From: Chitinophaga sp. E66
GTDB taxonomy: Bacteria; Bacteroidota; Bacteroidia; Chitinophagales; Chitinophagaceae
Assembly (NCBI GenBank): GCA_019285755.1
Contig: CP079103.1
Span: 1,798,001-1,862,000 of the forward strand
DNA: 64,000 bases
Direction of reading: 5' to 3'
This document shows, one piece after another, positions 20,517 to 30,946 of this stretch (its first letter is position 1; each line of letters starts with the position of its first letter). The position numbers and the translations under genes were made by a program. A model generated the notes under the pieces. The model did no database searches, was not told the DNA's origin, and worked only from the letters and a program-made list of their open reading frames with translations.

Positions 20517-20555
20517 AAACGGCCCGCAGATATTATATCTGCGGGCCGTTTCTTT
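20517..20555. terminator. Bidirectional terminator between permease and universal stress protein genes
   Basis: Sixteen-bp perfect stem AAACGGCCCGCAGATA and its complement around TTA, with T-rich flanks on both strands. It serves the two convergent genes. Confidence 0.9.
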
Positions 20556-20564
20556 AAAATGCCT

Positions 20565-21378
20565 TTATCGGATCACCAACACGGGGATACCTGCGTTGAA
20601 TGCCAGTTTCTTGGTGGCGCTGCGATGGAAAATTTCGGCAAAGAAGCCATATTCTCCGGGGATGGCCAGGAGCAGATCTGCGTTGACATCGCCCGCATAA
20701 TCCTGAATTGCCGTCACGAGGTCGGTATGCTGGATCTCGCGGTATTGGGCGGGCGTAATGCGAAGCGCTTCTGCAAGGGCCGCAGGAGGCGTATTATCTG
20801 GCGTACCCTGCGTTACATGCACGATTTCGAGTTGCGCGTCCAGGAACTGGAGGAGTGCCAGCACCTTTTCGGCCTGGGAAGGCTGGAGGCTTTGCTTGCG
20901 GTCGTACGCGAAGAGGACGCGTTTTACCTTGCGCAGCTCCGTGGCCTGGGGCACGATGATGAGGGGTACCTGCGTGCCGTGGGCCACATCGAGCGCATTA
21001 GAACCGATGAAGCGTTGGCCCAGGGGCTTTTGCCCGTTATGCCCATGATGACGAAAGCGAACCTGGCGGCCGTGGTGGCCTCTTTCATGGCGTCCATGAA
21101 GGGAGTGCACTGATATGCGTGTCTAGCTGGACGTATTCCACCAATTCAGCCTGGAGATCCTGTTTCCATTTGGCCATCTCCGTTTCCACTCCATGTACGT
21201 ACTCCGGAGAATCGCCGGGCATCACCGCCATAACGGTGGTGTTGGCCGCGGGCGGAAGGCCGTAGGCATGGAATAATGTTATCGAAGCCGGCTGTATCTG
21301 TCTTGCGAGGGAAATGGCGTACCGTGCGGCATGGAAAGCTGTATCTGAAAAGTCTACCGGAACTAGAATTTTTTGCAT
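20565..21378 (-). CDS. Tandem universal stress protein (UspA family)
   Basis: Two UspA domains in one cytosolic protein of about 271 residues. The first starts MQKILVPVDFSDTAFHAARYAISLARQ. The second half reads VPLIIVPQATELRKVKRVLFAYDRKQ and ends NADLLLAIPGEYGFFAEIFHRSATKKLAFNAGIPVLVIR, with the SATKKLAF segment typical of the tandem form. Two frame changes, one at the GGG run at 21101-21103 and one near 21030, interrupt the first domain. Tandem Usp proteins of this kind are stress- or starvation-linked in Bacteroidota; the role here is inferred only from family. Confidence 0.9.
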
Positions 21379-21502
21379 GTGGATCGTTTTTGAGAAATAA
21401 CAAACGAATGTACAGATTGTTATTCAGTCACGGCAACGCACAGAAGCCCAGAACGTTACATTTCCACTGGAAATAAATCAGCCTGCGAATTGTCTTTCCT
21501 CG

Positions 21503-21533
21503 TTTAACATAGCGCGAAAAAATTCTATTTTTG
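21503..21533 (+). promoter_or_regulatory. Promoter of the GT2 gene at 21591
   Basis: TTTA at 21503-21506, 19 nt, TATTTTTG at 21526-21533: one mismatch to the TTTG-N19-TAnnTTTG consensus. The following leader holds a bulged inverted repeat, CCCTGCATGCA / TGCATCAGGG, at 21538-21564. Confidence 0.6.
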
Positions 21534-21590
21534 CCGCCCCTGCATGCAAATCTGCATCAGGGCTTAATGTTAAATAATTAAACTTCCTGT

Positions 21591-22709
21591 ATGGGAATCA
21601 GCATAGACGTAGTTATTCCATCTTTCCGGCTCATCGAACATTACCTGGTGCCAATCCTGCAGCTCGAAAGGCCTGCCGGCGCCCGGGTACGGTTTTATCT
21701 CCTGTCTGATAACCCGGAAGTGGCGGTGGCGCCGGCTATTGCTGCATTGGTGAACGATAAGGACGTATTCCTGGAAGTGAACCCGCAGAACATGGGAGCC
21801 GCTTATACCCGCAACCGAGGTATAGACTCGGGCATCGGTGACTGGGTGCTTTTCCTGGATGACGATATCACCGTTCCAGCAGATCTTCTGAATATATATG
21901 CGCGTGCAGCTGAACGATCTCCGCACGCCACCGGGTTCATCGGACTGGTCCGGCTCCCGCCTCCCGGGAAGCCTTTTTCCGACGCTATCCTCGCCAGCGG
22001 AAGTATGGATATCTTCTCGATCGCGCTGCACCGGAAAGACTTTGCCTGGGGCGCTACGGCCAATATCATGGTGCGCCGTTCCGCTATCGGGCAGATTCGG
22101 TTTTCTGAAGTGTACCCTAAATCGGGCGGAGGGGAGGACGTTGACTTTTTCCTGAAAGTGCGCGCCGCGAACGATTACCAGAATTACCTGACCCTGCCGG
22201 AGGCCGCTGTGAACCACCCTGGTGGAAAAATGAAGCGCCCGACCTGAAGCGGCCGTTCCGCTACGGTACGGGTAACGCCCTGTTACCGGAACAATTGCCA
22301 CAGCACGCATCGAGGGAATTGCCTAATACAGTGGAGACGATATGTCTGACATTGGTAGCAGGCCTTATTGCGGTAGTGGTAGAGCCTGCGCTGCTGGGCC
22401 CGTTAGCGCTGTTTATAGCTGGCGTATTGGTAATAGAGGGATCGCCACCACGGTGCAGTCCATCAAGCGGAAAGCAAAGCCAGGACCGGCAGTTTACTGG
22501 TATGTGATTATGTTGAGGCTGAGCCATGATCTTGGCCTGCTGTGGGGAACCTGCGCCGTGGCAGATTAGGAGGGATTACCCGTCGTTTTAATGACAACGG
22601 CAGTTTCCGGAAAAGCAATGTTTTCCGCACCAATACTTATAAAATAGTGAAATGGATCCTGTATCCGCTGCTGATCTGGGCGGCCTGGATGATCTATACT
22701 TCAGCGTAA
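21591..22709 (+). CDS. Family 2 glycosyltransferase
   Basis: GT-A inverting glycosyltransferase of about 374 residues. It has IDVVIPSFRLIEHYL at the N-terminus, the nucleotide-sugar site VLFLDDDITVPADLL with the metal-binding DDD, an acceptor loop (FAWGATANIMVRRSAI), and GGGEDVDFFLKVR carrying the ED catalytic base. After breaks near 22219, 22450 and 22545 it continues with a hydrophobic region (TICLTLVAGLIAVVVEPALLGPLALF) and a C-terminal helix ending ILYPLLIWAAWMIYTSA, so it is probably membrane-associated. Its end overlaps the convergent GT gene by 16 bases. The acceptor (surface glycan or lipid) is unknown. Confidence 0.88.
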
Positions 22710-23493
22710 CCGTTGAGACAGGAAATGATGTTATACCGGATCGTTTCCATGTAGCGGTATTCATTGGCTTCCACTTCCGCCTTGCTGTTGCATTTATGAT
22801 GCAGGTGATAGCAATTGGCGGCCATCTTCAGCCTTACCTTTTTGATACCCGCATTTATCAGCCTGGCGGCAAACTCGTTATCTTCCGAGCCCCAGCCGCT
22901 GAAGGTATTGTTATAGCCGTTAACAGCAATAAAATCATCCTTCCAGAAAGCCAGGTTGCAGCCCCTGGTCTTGGTCGCGTCCTGCTTCGAAAGCTGGAAC
23001 AACCATGAAAACAGCGGTATGCGGAGCGAATTGAAACGATTGCTGATACCCGGGGTAAAGAAGAAGATGGGATCGAAAGTGCCGGCGGCCAGGATCTGGC
23101 CTGTCAGATCCTCTTCCACCATTGTGCGGGCCCCTGGATGAAAACGCCTTCCTGAGCGTGGCGGACGTGATCTTCAATAAATTTAGGATGCAAAACGATG
23201 TCACCATCGATTTCAATGATATAGTCCGCTTCAGACAGCTTTACTGCCTTATTGAGAATGATGCTTTTACGGAAACCTTCGTCTTCATGCCAGGCATGCC
23301 GGAAAGGGATGCCCATCAACGCCGCGTATTTACGGATGACATGCTCGGTTGCAACCCCGGAACCATCGTCGGCGATGATAATTTCGTCCGGTTTGCGTGT
23401 TTGGCGCATTACACTTTTCAGTACAGCCTCCAGCGCCTTGGGCCAGTTGTAGGTCGATATCAATAATCCTACTGTGAATGATCTTCTTTCCAT
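22694..23493 (-). CDS. Glycosyltransferase with GT2 N-domain and galactosyltransferase-type C-domain
   Basis: About 265 residues. The N-terminal GT2 half reads FTVGLLISTYNWPKALEAVLKSV and DEIIIADDGSG, with IIEIDGDIVLHPKFIEDH as the DxD site. The C-terminal half matches the Glyco_transf_7C type: GCNLAFWKDDFIAVNGYNN, FSGWGSEDNEFAARLINAG, LYHLHHK-like metal and acceptor residues. This architecture is common in Bacteroidota LPS or capsule genes. One frame change lies at a C4 run (23130-23133); adding one base joins IQG to ARTMVEEDL. It converges on, and overlaps, the GT2 gene at 21591. Confidence 0.9.
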
Positions 23494-23669
23494 CCCAGGT
23501 CGATTAAATCGGGTTTTTTAACAAAGACGGGTCTATGGAACCTTGTGTCAGCCTAATAGTCAGGTACAGTTCGCAATAAAGGTATAACGGATAGCTCGTC
23601 AAAGATGTTACAATTAGCTTTACAAAAAATCGATATAATTTACGAAAAAAGCGAATATATAACAAAATT

Positions 23670-25479
23670 TTAATTGCCGCCAAATGTTTGCATCTCGATT
23701 AGCTTCCGGTATAACCCGTTTTTCTCCAGTAACTCAAAATGGGTGCCGGTTTCGACAATCCGGCCGCCATCGAGGACAATAATCATATCCGCGTTCTGGA
23801 TCGTACTGAGCCTGTGGGCGATCACGAGGGAGGTACGGTTCTTCATAAGGTTGTTCAGCGCATCCTGAACGAGGCGTTCAGACTCGGTATCGAGCGCGGA
23901 GGTAGCTTCATCGAGCAGCATGATGGGCGGGTTGCGTAACACGGCCCGGGCGATGCAGATACGCTGGCGCTGGCCACCGCTGAGCTTCACGCCACGGTCG
24001 CCGATGCGGGTCTGGTAACCTTCTTCCGACGCAACGATGAAATCATGGGCATTGGCGATGCGGGCCGCCGATTCCACCTGTTCCTGCGTAGCCTCCGGAT
24101 ATGCAAACGCGATATTGTTAAAAATCGTATCGTTAAAGAGAATGGTCTCCTGGTTTACCGTTCCCATGATGGAGCGGAGGGATTCCATGGTATAGTCCTG
24201 GATATTGTGCCCGTCGATGCGGATCTCTCCGCTCCAGGGCTGCGTAAACCGGGGATGAGGTCCATCAGCGTGGATTTCCCCGCCGGAAGGCCCCACCAAC
24301 GCTACTGACATGCCCCTGCGAATGGTGAAATTCACCTGGTCGAGCACTTTTCGCTCCTGGTAGCCGAAAGTAACATCCCGGAATTCCAGGGTGTCTTTAA
24401 AGTCGTGGATCTCGATGGCATCCGGCTTGTTGACAATCAGCGGCTTTTCGTCGATCAGCGCCAGTACGCGCTCACCGGCGGCAATGCCGGAATGAATATT
24501 GGTAAATGACTGGGAAATGGCTTTGGCCGGGCGCATGATCTGGGAGAAAATGGCGATATAGGCGATGAAGTCGCCGGGACTCAATTCCTGAGACCCACCT
24601 GCAATCAGCATCCCACCGTACAGTACAATTCCTGCAACCATGATTACGCCTAGTGTCTCAGAAACGGACTGGCCAGTTGCTGACGCTTGGCCATCGACCG
24701 CATTATTCGGCTATATTTCTGGTTTTCATCGTCGAAACGGTGACGGATGAAAGGAATGGCGTTGAAAGCTTTAATGATCTTGATCCCCGAAAGTGCCTCG
24801 TCAAGATAGCTGATCATCATTCCGTAGGTAGAATGCGATTCGGCGGCTTGCGCTTTAAGCCTTTTACAATCCGGGAAATAAGAAATCCTGCAATGGGTAT
24901 CACCAACATAGAGAATAGCGTCAGTTTCACAGATATCATGAACAACATCACCAGGTAAGCAATGAGCTGCAGCGGCTCTTGAAGACCACCTGCAGGGTGC
25001 TGGTAACCGAAAATTGCACTACCTGTACGTCGGATGCCACTTTGGAAATGATATCGCCCTTTCTTTCATTGTTGAAATAGGAGATATCCAGGTTCATGAC
25101 ATTGTTGAATACGGTCTTTCGGAGATTCAGGAGCGTATGGATGCGGAGGTTTTCCATAGTACGCTCACCCAGGTATTTAAAAATATTGCTGATAGTTACC
25201 GACGCTACGATCACGATGCAGACGTATTGCAATGTTTTACTAAGCCCTACCGTATTGTTGAGGTATGAGGCATAGTAGTTCATAGATTTGAACAGGTCAA
25301 AAGAATTGGAAGGGGAACTGCTTCCACCGCTTCCGGCTTAAACAGCGTCGTAAGCAAGGGGCTACAAGCGCCAGGTTAAGTGTGCCGAACACGACCGCCA
25401 CGATAGTAAAAAGGATATATGGTATCGCGAATTTCTCAATCGGTTTGGCAAATGACAATAGCCGGAAATATGTCTTCAT
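23670..25479 (-). CDS. MsbA-like ABC exporter, permease fused to ATPase
   Basis: Half-transporter of about 600 residues. Six-helix permease (start MKTYFRLLSFAKPIEKFAIP; NLDISYFNNERKGDIISKVASDV as the coupling region) and an NBD with ABC signature LSGGQRQRICIARA, Walker B IMLLDEATSALD and the H-loop VIAHRLST. The Walker A motif is scrambled in the given sequence (GPSGG, then a frame excursion from about 24290 to 24250). Restoring three bases gives GPSGGGKSTLMDLIPRF. Other breaks lie near 25330, 24970, 24860 and 24655. MsbA-type exporters move lipid A or drugs; the glycosyltransferases upstream make a lipid or glycan substrate plausible but unproven. Confidence 0.92.
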
Positions 25480-25506
25480 GTACTGATGCTACTATTGTAA
25501 AACGTG

Positions 25507-25514
25507 CAAAGCTA
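25507..25514 (-). promoter_or_regulatory. -7 element of the MsbA-like gene
   Basis: TAGCTTTG on the minus strand matches TAnnTTTG exactly, 27 bases before the ATG at 25479. It lies between the DUF3037 stop and this gene. No TTTG at 19-nt spacing was seen. Confidence 0.5.
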
Positions 25515-25549
25515 CTCATTATTTGGCAATTAGGCCGTCCGGATGTGCC

Positions 25550-25923
25550 TTACAGCACCAGCTCGCGGTGCAGCCGGTCGAGGGTGTCTTCCGGCCCGGC
25601 GCAAAGCCCCGGGTGCACCGGGAAGTCTGCAGGATGGTACTGCGCATGGCCGTCAGCCACCGGAAGCGGCTGGCGGGGTCCAGCTGGCCGATAGGCCCTT
25701 CGCCCCGGCAGGTTTTTTCGAACCCCGCTGCAAAGGCCTTCAACTCGTCAAAATCGAGCTCGGGGCTGAATGCCTTCAGCCGGGTTTCGTCCAGCGTAAT
25801 ACGGCACTCCAGGAAGCGCTTTTGCCGGCAAAAGAGGATGACGCCCACATTCATGAACTCTTCCCGCTCCACCTTCGGCACCACGCGGATCACGGCGTAT
25901 TCATATAAGGGAAGTCCGGGCAT
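25550..25923 (-). CDS. DUF3037 protein
   Basis: Family of unknown function, usually encoded next to a HipA-like kinase. It shows the family start YEYAVIRVVPKVEREEFMNVGVILFC, then RFLECRITLDETRLKAFSPELDFDEL and RFRWLTAMRSTILQTS. A frame change near 25610 diverts the natural end (repaired: GPEDTLDRLHRELVL, stop 25552-25550). About 124 residues, the usual size. It overlaps the upstream HipA-like gene by 23 bases and so depends on its translation. Confidence 0.88.
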
Positions 25924-26693
25924 GCAGGGCGGCGTTTAAGAAGTTATCGGCATGGGCCAGGCGGTTGGTGAGGAAACGGAAATAAACATCCCGCACCGCA
26001 TACGGCGATTCTCCATGGGTGGCGAGCCAGCTTTCGGGCAGCAGGTCCGTTACCGCCTTGATGCGCTCCGGCGTCAGCAGGGGCCGCAACAAGGCGTCCG
26101 CCTCCTTCAGCTGGGATGCGTAAGGCAGCAAAACGTGGTCTTTCACCTGCACGAATGGTTTGAGGGACTGCTCCTCCCAGTTATCCCAGGAATGGTGAAA
26201 GTAAAGCGAAGCCCCATGGTCGATGAGCCAAAGCTCCCTGTTCCACCAGAGCATATTCGTATTCCGCGCCGTGCGGTCCACATTGGTCAGCAGGCAGTCC
26301 AGCCACACGATCTTCGAAGCCAGCAAGCCATCCACCTCGGCGGCATTGGGGTCGAAGGTGACGGAGCCGGAGAGGAAGTGCAGCGCCAGGTTGAGGCCTA
26401 CGCTCGCTTTGAGCAGGTCCTGGATCTCTTCGTCGCCCTCCGTGCGGCCAAAGGCCTCATCCAGGTTCGCGAAAACGAGCTCAGGTACCCTAAGCCCCAG
26501 TATCCTTGCTATCTCCCCGCCGATCAGCTCGGCAATAAGGGATTTAACGCCCTGGCCGGCCCCGGAATTTGAGGACATACAGAAACCCGTCGTCCGCCTC
26601 GGCGATGGCAGGCAGCGAGCCTCCCTCGCGCAGGGGCGTCACGTAACGGGTCACGTTGACGGTCCGCAGTTCTATTGATTGAGTCATCATCAT
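25901..26693 (-). CDS. HipA-like kinase family protein (HipA_2)
   Basis: Protein-kinase-like fold related to HipA but in the short HipA_2 group, about 264 residues. The repaired N-terminus reads SIELRTVNVTRYVTPLREGGSLPAIAEADDGFLYVLKFRG, where the Lys of YVLKF is the likely ATP-binding lysine. Next come GQGVKSLIAELIGGEIARILGLRVPEL, the catalytic segment LTNVDRTARNTNMLWW (D-x4-N loop) and LIDHGASLYFHH (metal-binding Asp). One frame change lies near 26565. There is no HipB-like antitoxin beside it; the partner is DUF3037. Whether it is a toxin is not known. Confidence 0.87.
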
Positions 26694-26754
26694 ATCTTCC
26701 CACATGTAATCTGCGGAAAATTAACACATTTACGGCAATTCCGGCAGGAAAAAG

Positions 26755-27391
26755 CTAGTCGATGATCCGCTGCCTGCCGCCGTCGATCACCAGGGCCTCG
26801 GTATCGCCCAGCGGAAGGGTGCTGTAGCCCGCCGCCTGCAGCTGCATATTGGCCATATGGGCGCCTTCGATGAAGTCGGCATTGTCGATATGGGGATGAT
26901 GGTGATAGGAGTGAGGTTGAGGCCTTCGAGCACGAGCTCAGGCGCGTCTTCCGCGTTGTCCATCAGCTCGAAATACTCGATCGTGGGCCCGGCTACGATG
27001 GCGCCGGCGCTCCAGCCGCAGAAGACGGTCCGCCGCGCACCAGGCGCCGGATCATCTCATCTGCTCCGCTGGCTTTGAGTATCCAGCGAAGGTAGTAGGT
27101 GTTGCCACCGCCCAGCCAGATAACGTCCTGCGCTTCCAGCCGCCGGGCAAGCTGCTCCGGCCGCCGCTGCCAAACGCGCAGGTCAATGGGGTCTACATGG
27201 TACCCCCGCCGCCGGAAGGCGTTGCGGATGGCTTTGACCCAGGGTGCTGAATCAGGGATGACGTCTGCCGCATTTTCAATGAAAGCGATTCGGATAGCAG
27301 TGGGAGGTTTGCCCACGAGATGGTCCAGGGCATCGTATTGGCGCTCGTTGATCGACAGAGAATACAGTAATAGTTTGGGCAGTTCGGGCAT
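26755..27391 (-). CDS. Peptidase S51 (PepE-like) family protein
   Basis: Class I glutamine-amidotransferase-like serine peptidase of the dipeptidase E/cyanophycinase family. It reads KLLLYSLSINERQYDALDHLVGK, AIRIAFIENAAD, QDVIWLGGGNTYYLRWIL, then after a break near 27030 the nucleophile elbow CGWSAGAIVAGPTIEYFE. After a second break near 26890 it continues HIDNADFIEGAHMANMQ and ends DTEALVIDGGRQRIID. Ser of GWSAG is the nucleophile. The start MPELPKLLLY at 27391 fits the family; upstream in-frame residues do not. Dipeptidase activity is inferred from family only. Confidence 0.88.
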
Positions 27392-27473
27392 GATGTAAAA
27401 GTACCGCCATTCCCGCAGGCGAACGGGTTGTATTATCGACAAATTAGCGGGGATTTACGACATAATATTTCGC

Positions 27474-27481
27474 TACATTTG
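27474..27481 (+). promoter_or_regulatory. -7 element six bases upstream of the AraC-family ATG
   Basis: TACATTTG, an exact TAnnTTTG match, followed by only six bases before the ATG at 27488. Transcription should start at the start codon, so the message would be leaderless. Confidence 0.5.
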
Positions 27482-27487
27482 TCCACG

Positions 27488-28298
27488 ATGATCTACCGCG
27501 AGCTTCCCCGCCCCAGGCCCTCCGGCAACACGTCCTCTACTGCTGGACGCTGGAAAGCTGTGCTGGGGAAGAAGCGCAGACCTTCCGCACATTGGCGGAC
27601 GCATCCCCGGCCTCATCTTCCAGCATCCCGAAAAAGGAGTGCTCTACCAGGAAAACAAGATCCTCCCACCCGTATTCCTCTACGGTCAATCCACGCGCCA
27701 CGCCGGCATCCGGCTCGACGGCACTTTCAGTATCAGCGGCATGGTCTTCCGTCCCGGCGCGCTCCGATCCGTATTCGGGCTCAACGCCGGAGAGCTGACA
27801 GACGGCTGTCTCGATGCGCGTGAACTGCAACCCGCGCTGGCCGGCTGGCTCGAAGATATAGGCGACAGCCCCGCACCGGGAGAGGCGCATTTACCGGGAT
27901 TGTCTGCATTCATCAGCGGACAGGTGGAGCGCAACCGCCGGCAGGAAGACGCGCTCATGGAAGCCGCGCTGGTGAAGATCCAGGAGTCGCAGGGCGGGCT
28001 CTCGCTGAGAGACCTTCGCGATGAGCTCCGTGTAACGGAACGGAGCTTCGAAAGGCGGTTTAAACAGTATACCGGCATCAGCCCCAAGCTCTTTACCCGC
28101 ATCACCCAATTCCAGGGAACTCTGCAGCAATTACGTGGCGGGCAATTCGATAAATTGTCCGATCTCGCCTATAGCAACGACTATGCGGACCAGTCGCATT
28201 TCATCCGCACCTTCCGGGAATTCGCCGGATGCAGCCCGCTGCGGTTCCAGGACGCGGGGCCGGTAACAGATAACCCTACCGCCATACTTTCCCTTTAA
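27488..28298 (+). CDS. AraC-family transcriptional regulator
   Basis: About 270 residues. N-terminal sensor of the DUF6597 kind (repaired MIYRELPPPQALRQHVLYCWTLES..., DASPGLIFQHPEKGVL, GIRLDGTFSISGMVFRPGAL). The C-terminal AraC HTH pair reads LSLRDLRDELRVTERSFERRFKQYTGISPKLF and LSDLAYSNDYADQSHFIRTFREFAGCSPLRF. Two frame changes lie at C4 runs near 27510 and 27607. It is followed after 79 bases by the NAD(P)-binding and DUF1772 genes on the same strand, which it may regulate. Confidence 0.92.
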
Positions 28299-28352
28299 CT
28301 CCCTTGCCGGCATTTTGTCGGTTTTGTTCTATTTCTCCCATCGCGGCAGGGG

Positions 28353-28360
28353 TAGCTTTG
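28353..28360 (+). promoter_or_regulatory. -7 element of the NAD(P)-binding gene
   Basis: TAGCTTTG, exact TAnnTTTG, 17 bases before the ATG at 28378. The nearest TTTG (28323-28326) is 26 nt away, too far for a standard -33. Confidence 0.5.
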
Positions 28361-28377
28361 TTTAAAATTCAACACCC

Positions 28378-29016
28378 ATGCGACTCATCATCTTCGGCGC
28401 AAATGGTAAAACCGGCCGCCACCTTACAGAACAAGCCCTTGCAGCAGGGCATCGCGTAACCGCTTTCGTCCGCAATCCCGGCAATATGGATATCGAACAC
28501 CCTTTGCTCACCAAACTGGCCGGCGATGCGCTGGATGCCGCGGCAGTGAAGGAAGCTGTGAAGGGACATGATGCCGTGTTCTCCACCCTGGGTTCCCGGC
28601 CAATAAGATCGGTACTATACGCTCCGAGGGTACGCTCAATATCGTAAAGGCGATGCAATCGGCCGGTATCCGCCGGTTCGTGTGCCAGACTTCCCCTGGG
28701 GTATGGGGACAGTGTCGCCACCCTTCGCCGCACGCCGTTCATATTCCGGAATATCATCGTTCCTTTTATCCTGAAGAAAGGCTTCGCGGATCATGCGCTG
28801 CAGGAAAGCCATGTGCGCAGCAGCGGGCTCGACTGGGTGATCGTTCGCCCGGGGAACCTGACCGACGGGCCGCTGACGGAAAAGTACAGGCACGGTTTCG
28901 CGGCTACAGATCCGCATATCCAGGTTAAAGTGTCCCGCGCAGACGTTGCGCATTTCATGTTACAGCAAATCCAATCCCATGCATATCTCAGACAAACACC
29001 CGGCGTCTCTTACTGA
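28378..29016 (+). CDS. NAD(P)H-binding atypical SDR
   Basis: Cytosolic Rossmann-fold protein of the NAD(P)H-binding (SDR_a5/NmrA-like) group, about 213 residues. Dinucleotide site IIFGANGKTGRHLTEQALAAGH; GDALDAAAVKEAVKGHDAVFSTLG; after breaks near 28600 and 28695 come GTLNIVKAMQSAGIRRFVCQTS, FILKKGFADHALQESHVRSSGLDWVIVRPGNLTDG and KVSRADVAHFML. Members act as NADPH sensors or as flavin/quinone reductases. The DUF1772 gene starts inside its last 38 bases, so the two are translationally coupled. Confidence 0.9.
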
Positions 29017-29505
29017 GGGCTTTCCCGGTATCGTATTATTGGCGGCAACCATCACCACCTGCCTTTCGGCCGGTATCTTCTATGCCTGGGCGGTGTCCGT
29101 GGTGCCGGGCCTCTCCAGGATTAAGGATGCTGCGTATATGTCGGCATTCCAGGCCATGAACCGCGCTATCCTGAATCCCTGGTTCCTCATCGTCTTCATG
29201 GCGCCGGTATTCCTCTTGCCCTTCAGCGGGTGGCAGCAATTCTCGCGGCCTGTGGACTCCGCCTGGTTGGCGCTTGCGGAGGCGGCGGTCATCTACATCA
29301 TCGGCGTGTTCGGGGTGACGATGGTGTGCAATGTACCGATGAATGAATGGCTCGATAAACAAGACCTGGCCACGGCGGAGAAAGTACGCTGCGCGGGTGG
29401 CGGTTGCGGTTCGAGGGGCCCTGGAACCGGTGGAATCTCGTACGCACCATTGCATCAGTCATCGCTGCGTTGCTGTCTGTCTGGGCTACCATGAAGTTGC
29501 GTTAG
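28979..29505 (+). CDS. DUF1772 (anthrone oxygenase-like) membrane protein
   Basis: Four-helix membrane protein of about 175 residues: GIVLLAATITTCLSAGIFYAWAVSVVPGLSRI, then FLIVFMAPVFLLPFSGWQQF and VIYIIGVFGVTMVCNVPMNEWLD. After a break near 29388 it reads RFEGPWNRWNLVRTIASVIAALLSVWATMKLR. The NVPMN(x)W...W-N-xR pattern is the family hallmark. Fungal relatives oxidise anthrones; bacterial function is unsettled. It starts inside the preceding gene. Confidence 0.88.
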
Positions 29506-29571
29506 TGAACTTTTGGCTGGAGGTATCCGTTTTCTTTCGGAACAAGGCCCCGCGGCCCCAAAACCACCGAT

Positions 29572-30900
29572 ATGAAATGGACACTTCTCAGCTGTTTGCT
29601 CCTTGCGACAGGTATTGTTGCCGCACAGGAAAACCAAAGCCCGTTACGCTCTTCACGAACGTCAAAGTTTTTACGGGAAAGGATGCAGCCCCTTCAGCGG
29701 CAATGTGCTGGTTACCGGTAACGTCATCACGAAGATATCAAGCGGCCCAATTGCGACAGACCGGAGTATGAATACCACGATCGTGGATGGCCGGGGCAGT
29801 TCCTTATGCCGGGGCTCATCGATGCGCATTATCATTGCATGTTTGCCATTATTCCGGAAATGGCGGCTTTGACTAAAGACTTTGGCTTTGTGGTGTTGAT
29901 GGCGGCGGCGAATGCCCGTAATACGCTGTTGCGCGGTTTTACCAGCGTTCGGGACATGGGAGGCCCCATCTTCGGACTGAAAGACGCCATTGATGCCGGT
30001 ATAACCCCGGACCGCGTATCTGGCCTTCTGGCGCATTTATCAGTCAAACGGGCGGTCATGGCGATTTCAGGCTGCCTTACGAGATACCCAAAGCCAGCAG
30101 CGAACCGCTGAGCTATTCCGAGCGGATAAGGGCAGCAGCTATCGCGGATGGAGCGGATGCGGTGCTGCTCCGGTCGCGTGAGCAGTTAATGGCCGGCGCC
30201 AGTCAACTGAAGCTGATGGCAGGAGGTGGGGTAAGCTCGATGTACGATCCCTGGATGTTACACAGTATACGGAAGCGGAGTTCCATGCGGCGGTGGAGGC
30301 TGCAGATAACTGGGGACCTACGTTACCGTGCACGCTTACACGCCGAAAGCGATCCAGACAGCCATTAAAGCCGGCGTGAAATGCATTGAACACGGGCAGA
30401 TGATAGATGAACCGACCGCGAAAATGATCGCCGATAAAGGCATCTGGTGGTCCCTGCAACCGTTTATCGATGATGAAGACAGCAACCCCAAGACAGGCGA
30501 GAACCGTGAAAAGCAGTTAGAGATGTATAGCGGAACCGATAATGCTTTCGCACTTGCTAAAAAGTACAAAGCCAAAATAGCCTGGGGAACGGATGCGCTT
30601 TTTGATGCCCGGGTAGCGGCGCGGCAAGGCGCCCGGCTGGTTGCGATGACACGCTGGTTTAAGCCGGTGGAGATATTGCAAATGGCCACTAAGAGCAATG
30701 GAGAATTGCTCGCGCTCTCCGGTAAAAGAAGCCCGTACAGAGGCAAACTGGGCGTACTGGAAGAGGGGGCGCTGGCGGATATGATCCTGGTAAACGGTGA
30801 TCCAATGCAGGACATCAAGCTCCTGGAAGATCCTGAAAAGAATCTCACTATTGTGATGAAAGATGGGGTGATTTATAAGAATACCCTGATCCAGCGCTAA
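29572..30900 (+). CDS. Secreted amidohydrolase (M38/prolidase-like)
   Basis: Metal-dependent hydrolase of about 440 residues with a signal peptide (MKWTLLSCLLLATGIVAAQ). Motifs: TLFTNVKVFTGKD, the metal-binding HxH in GLIDAHYHC, GFTSVRDMGG, QLKLMAGGGVSS, TVHAYTPKAIQTAIKAGVKCIEHGQM supplying further His ligands, and IAWGTDALF with the catalytic Asp. The C-terminal composite barrel reads LGVLEEGALADMILVNGDP. Five or more breaks near 29640, 29690, 29800, 30020, 30100 and 30270. Relatives are imidazolonepropionase-like or Xaa-Pro-type dipeptidases; the substrate is not determined. A strong terminator follows. Confidence 0.9.
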
Positions 30901-30946
30901 GTATCGCAATATTCCTTGAACCGCTAGGCAAGAACGCATAGAATTC

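Noticed and set aside
23670-25479. MsbA-like gene as an ATPase-dead pseudogene
   Set aside because: The missing Walker A is explained by compensating run-length errors; all other NBD motifs are intact.
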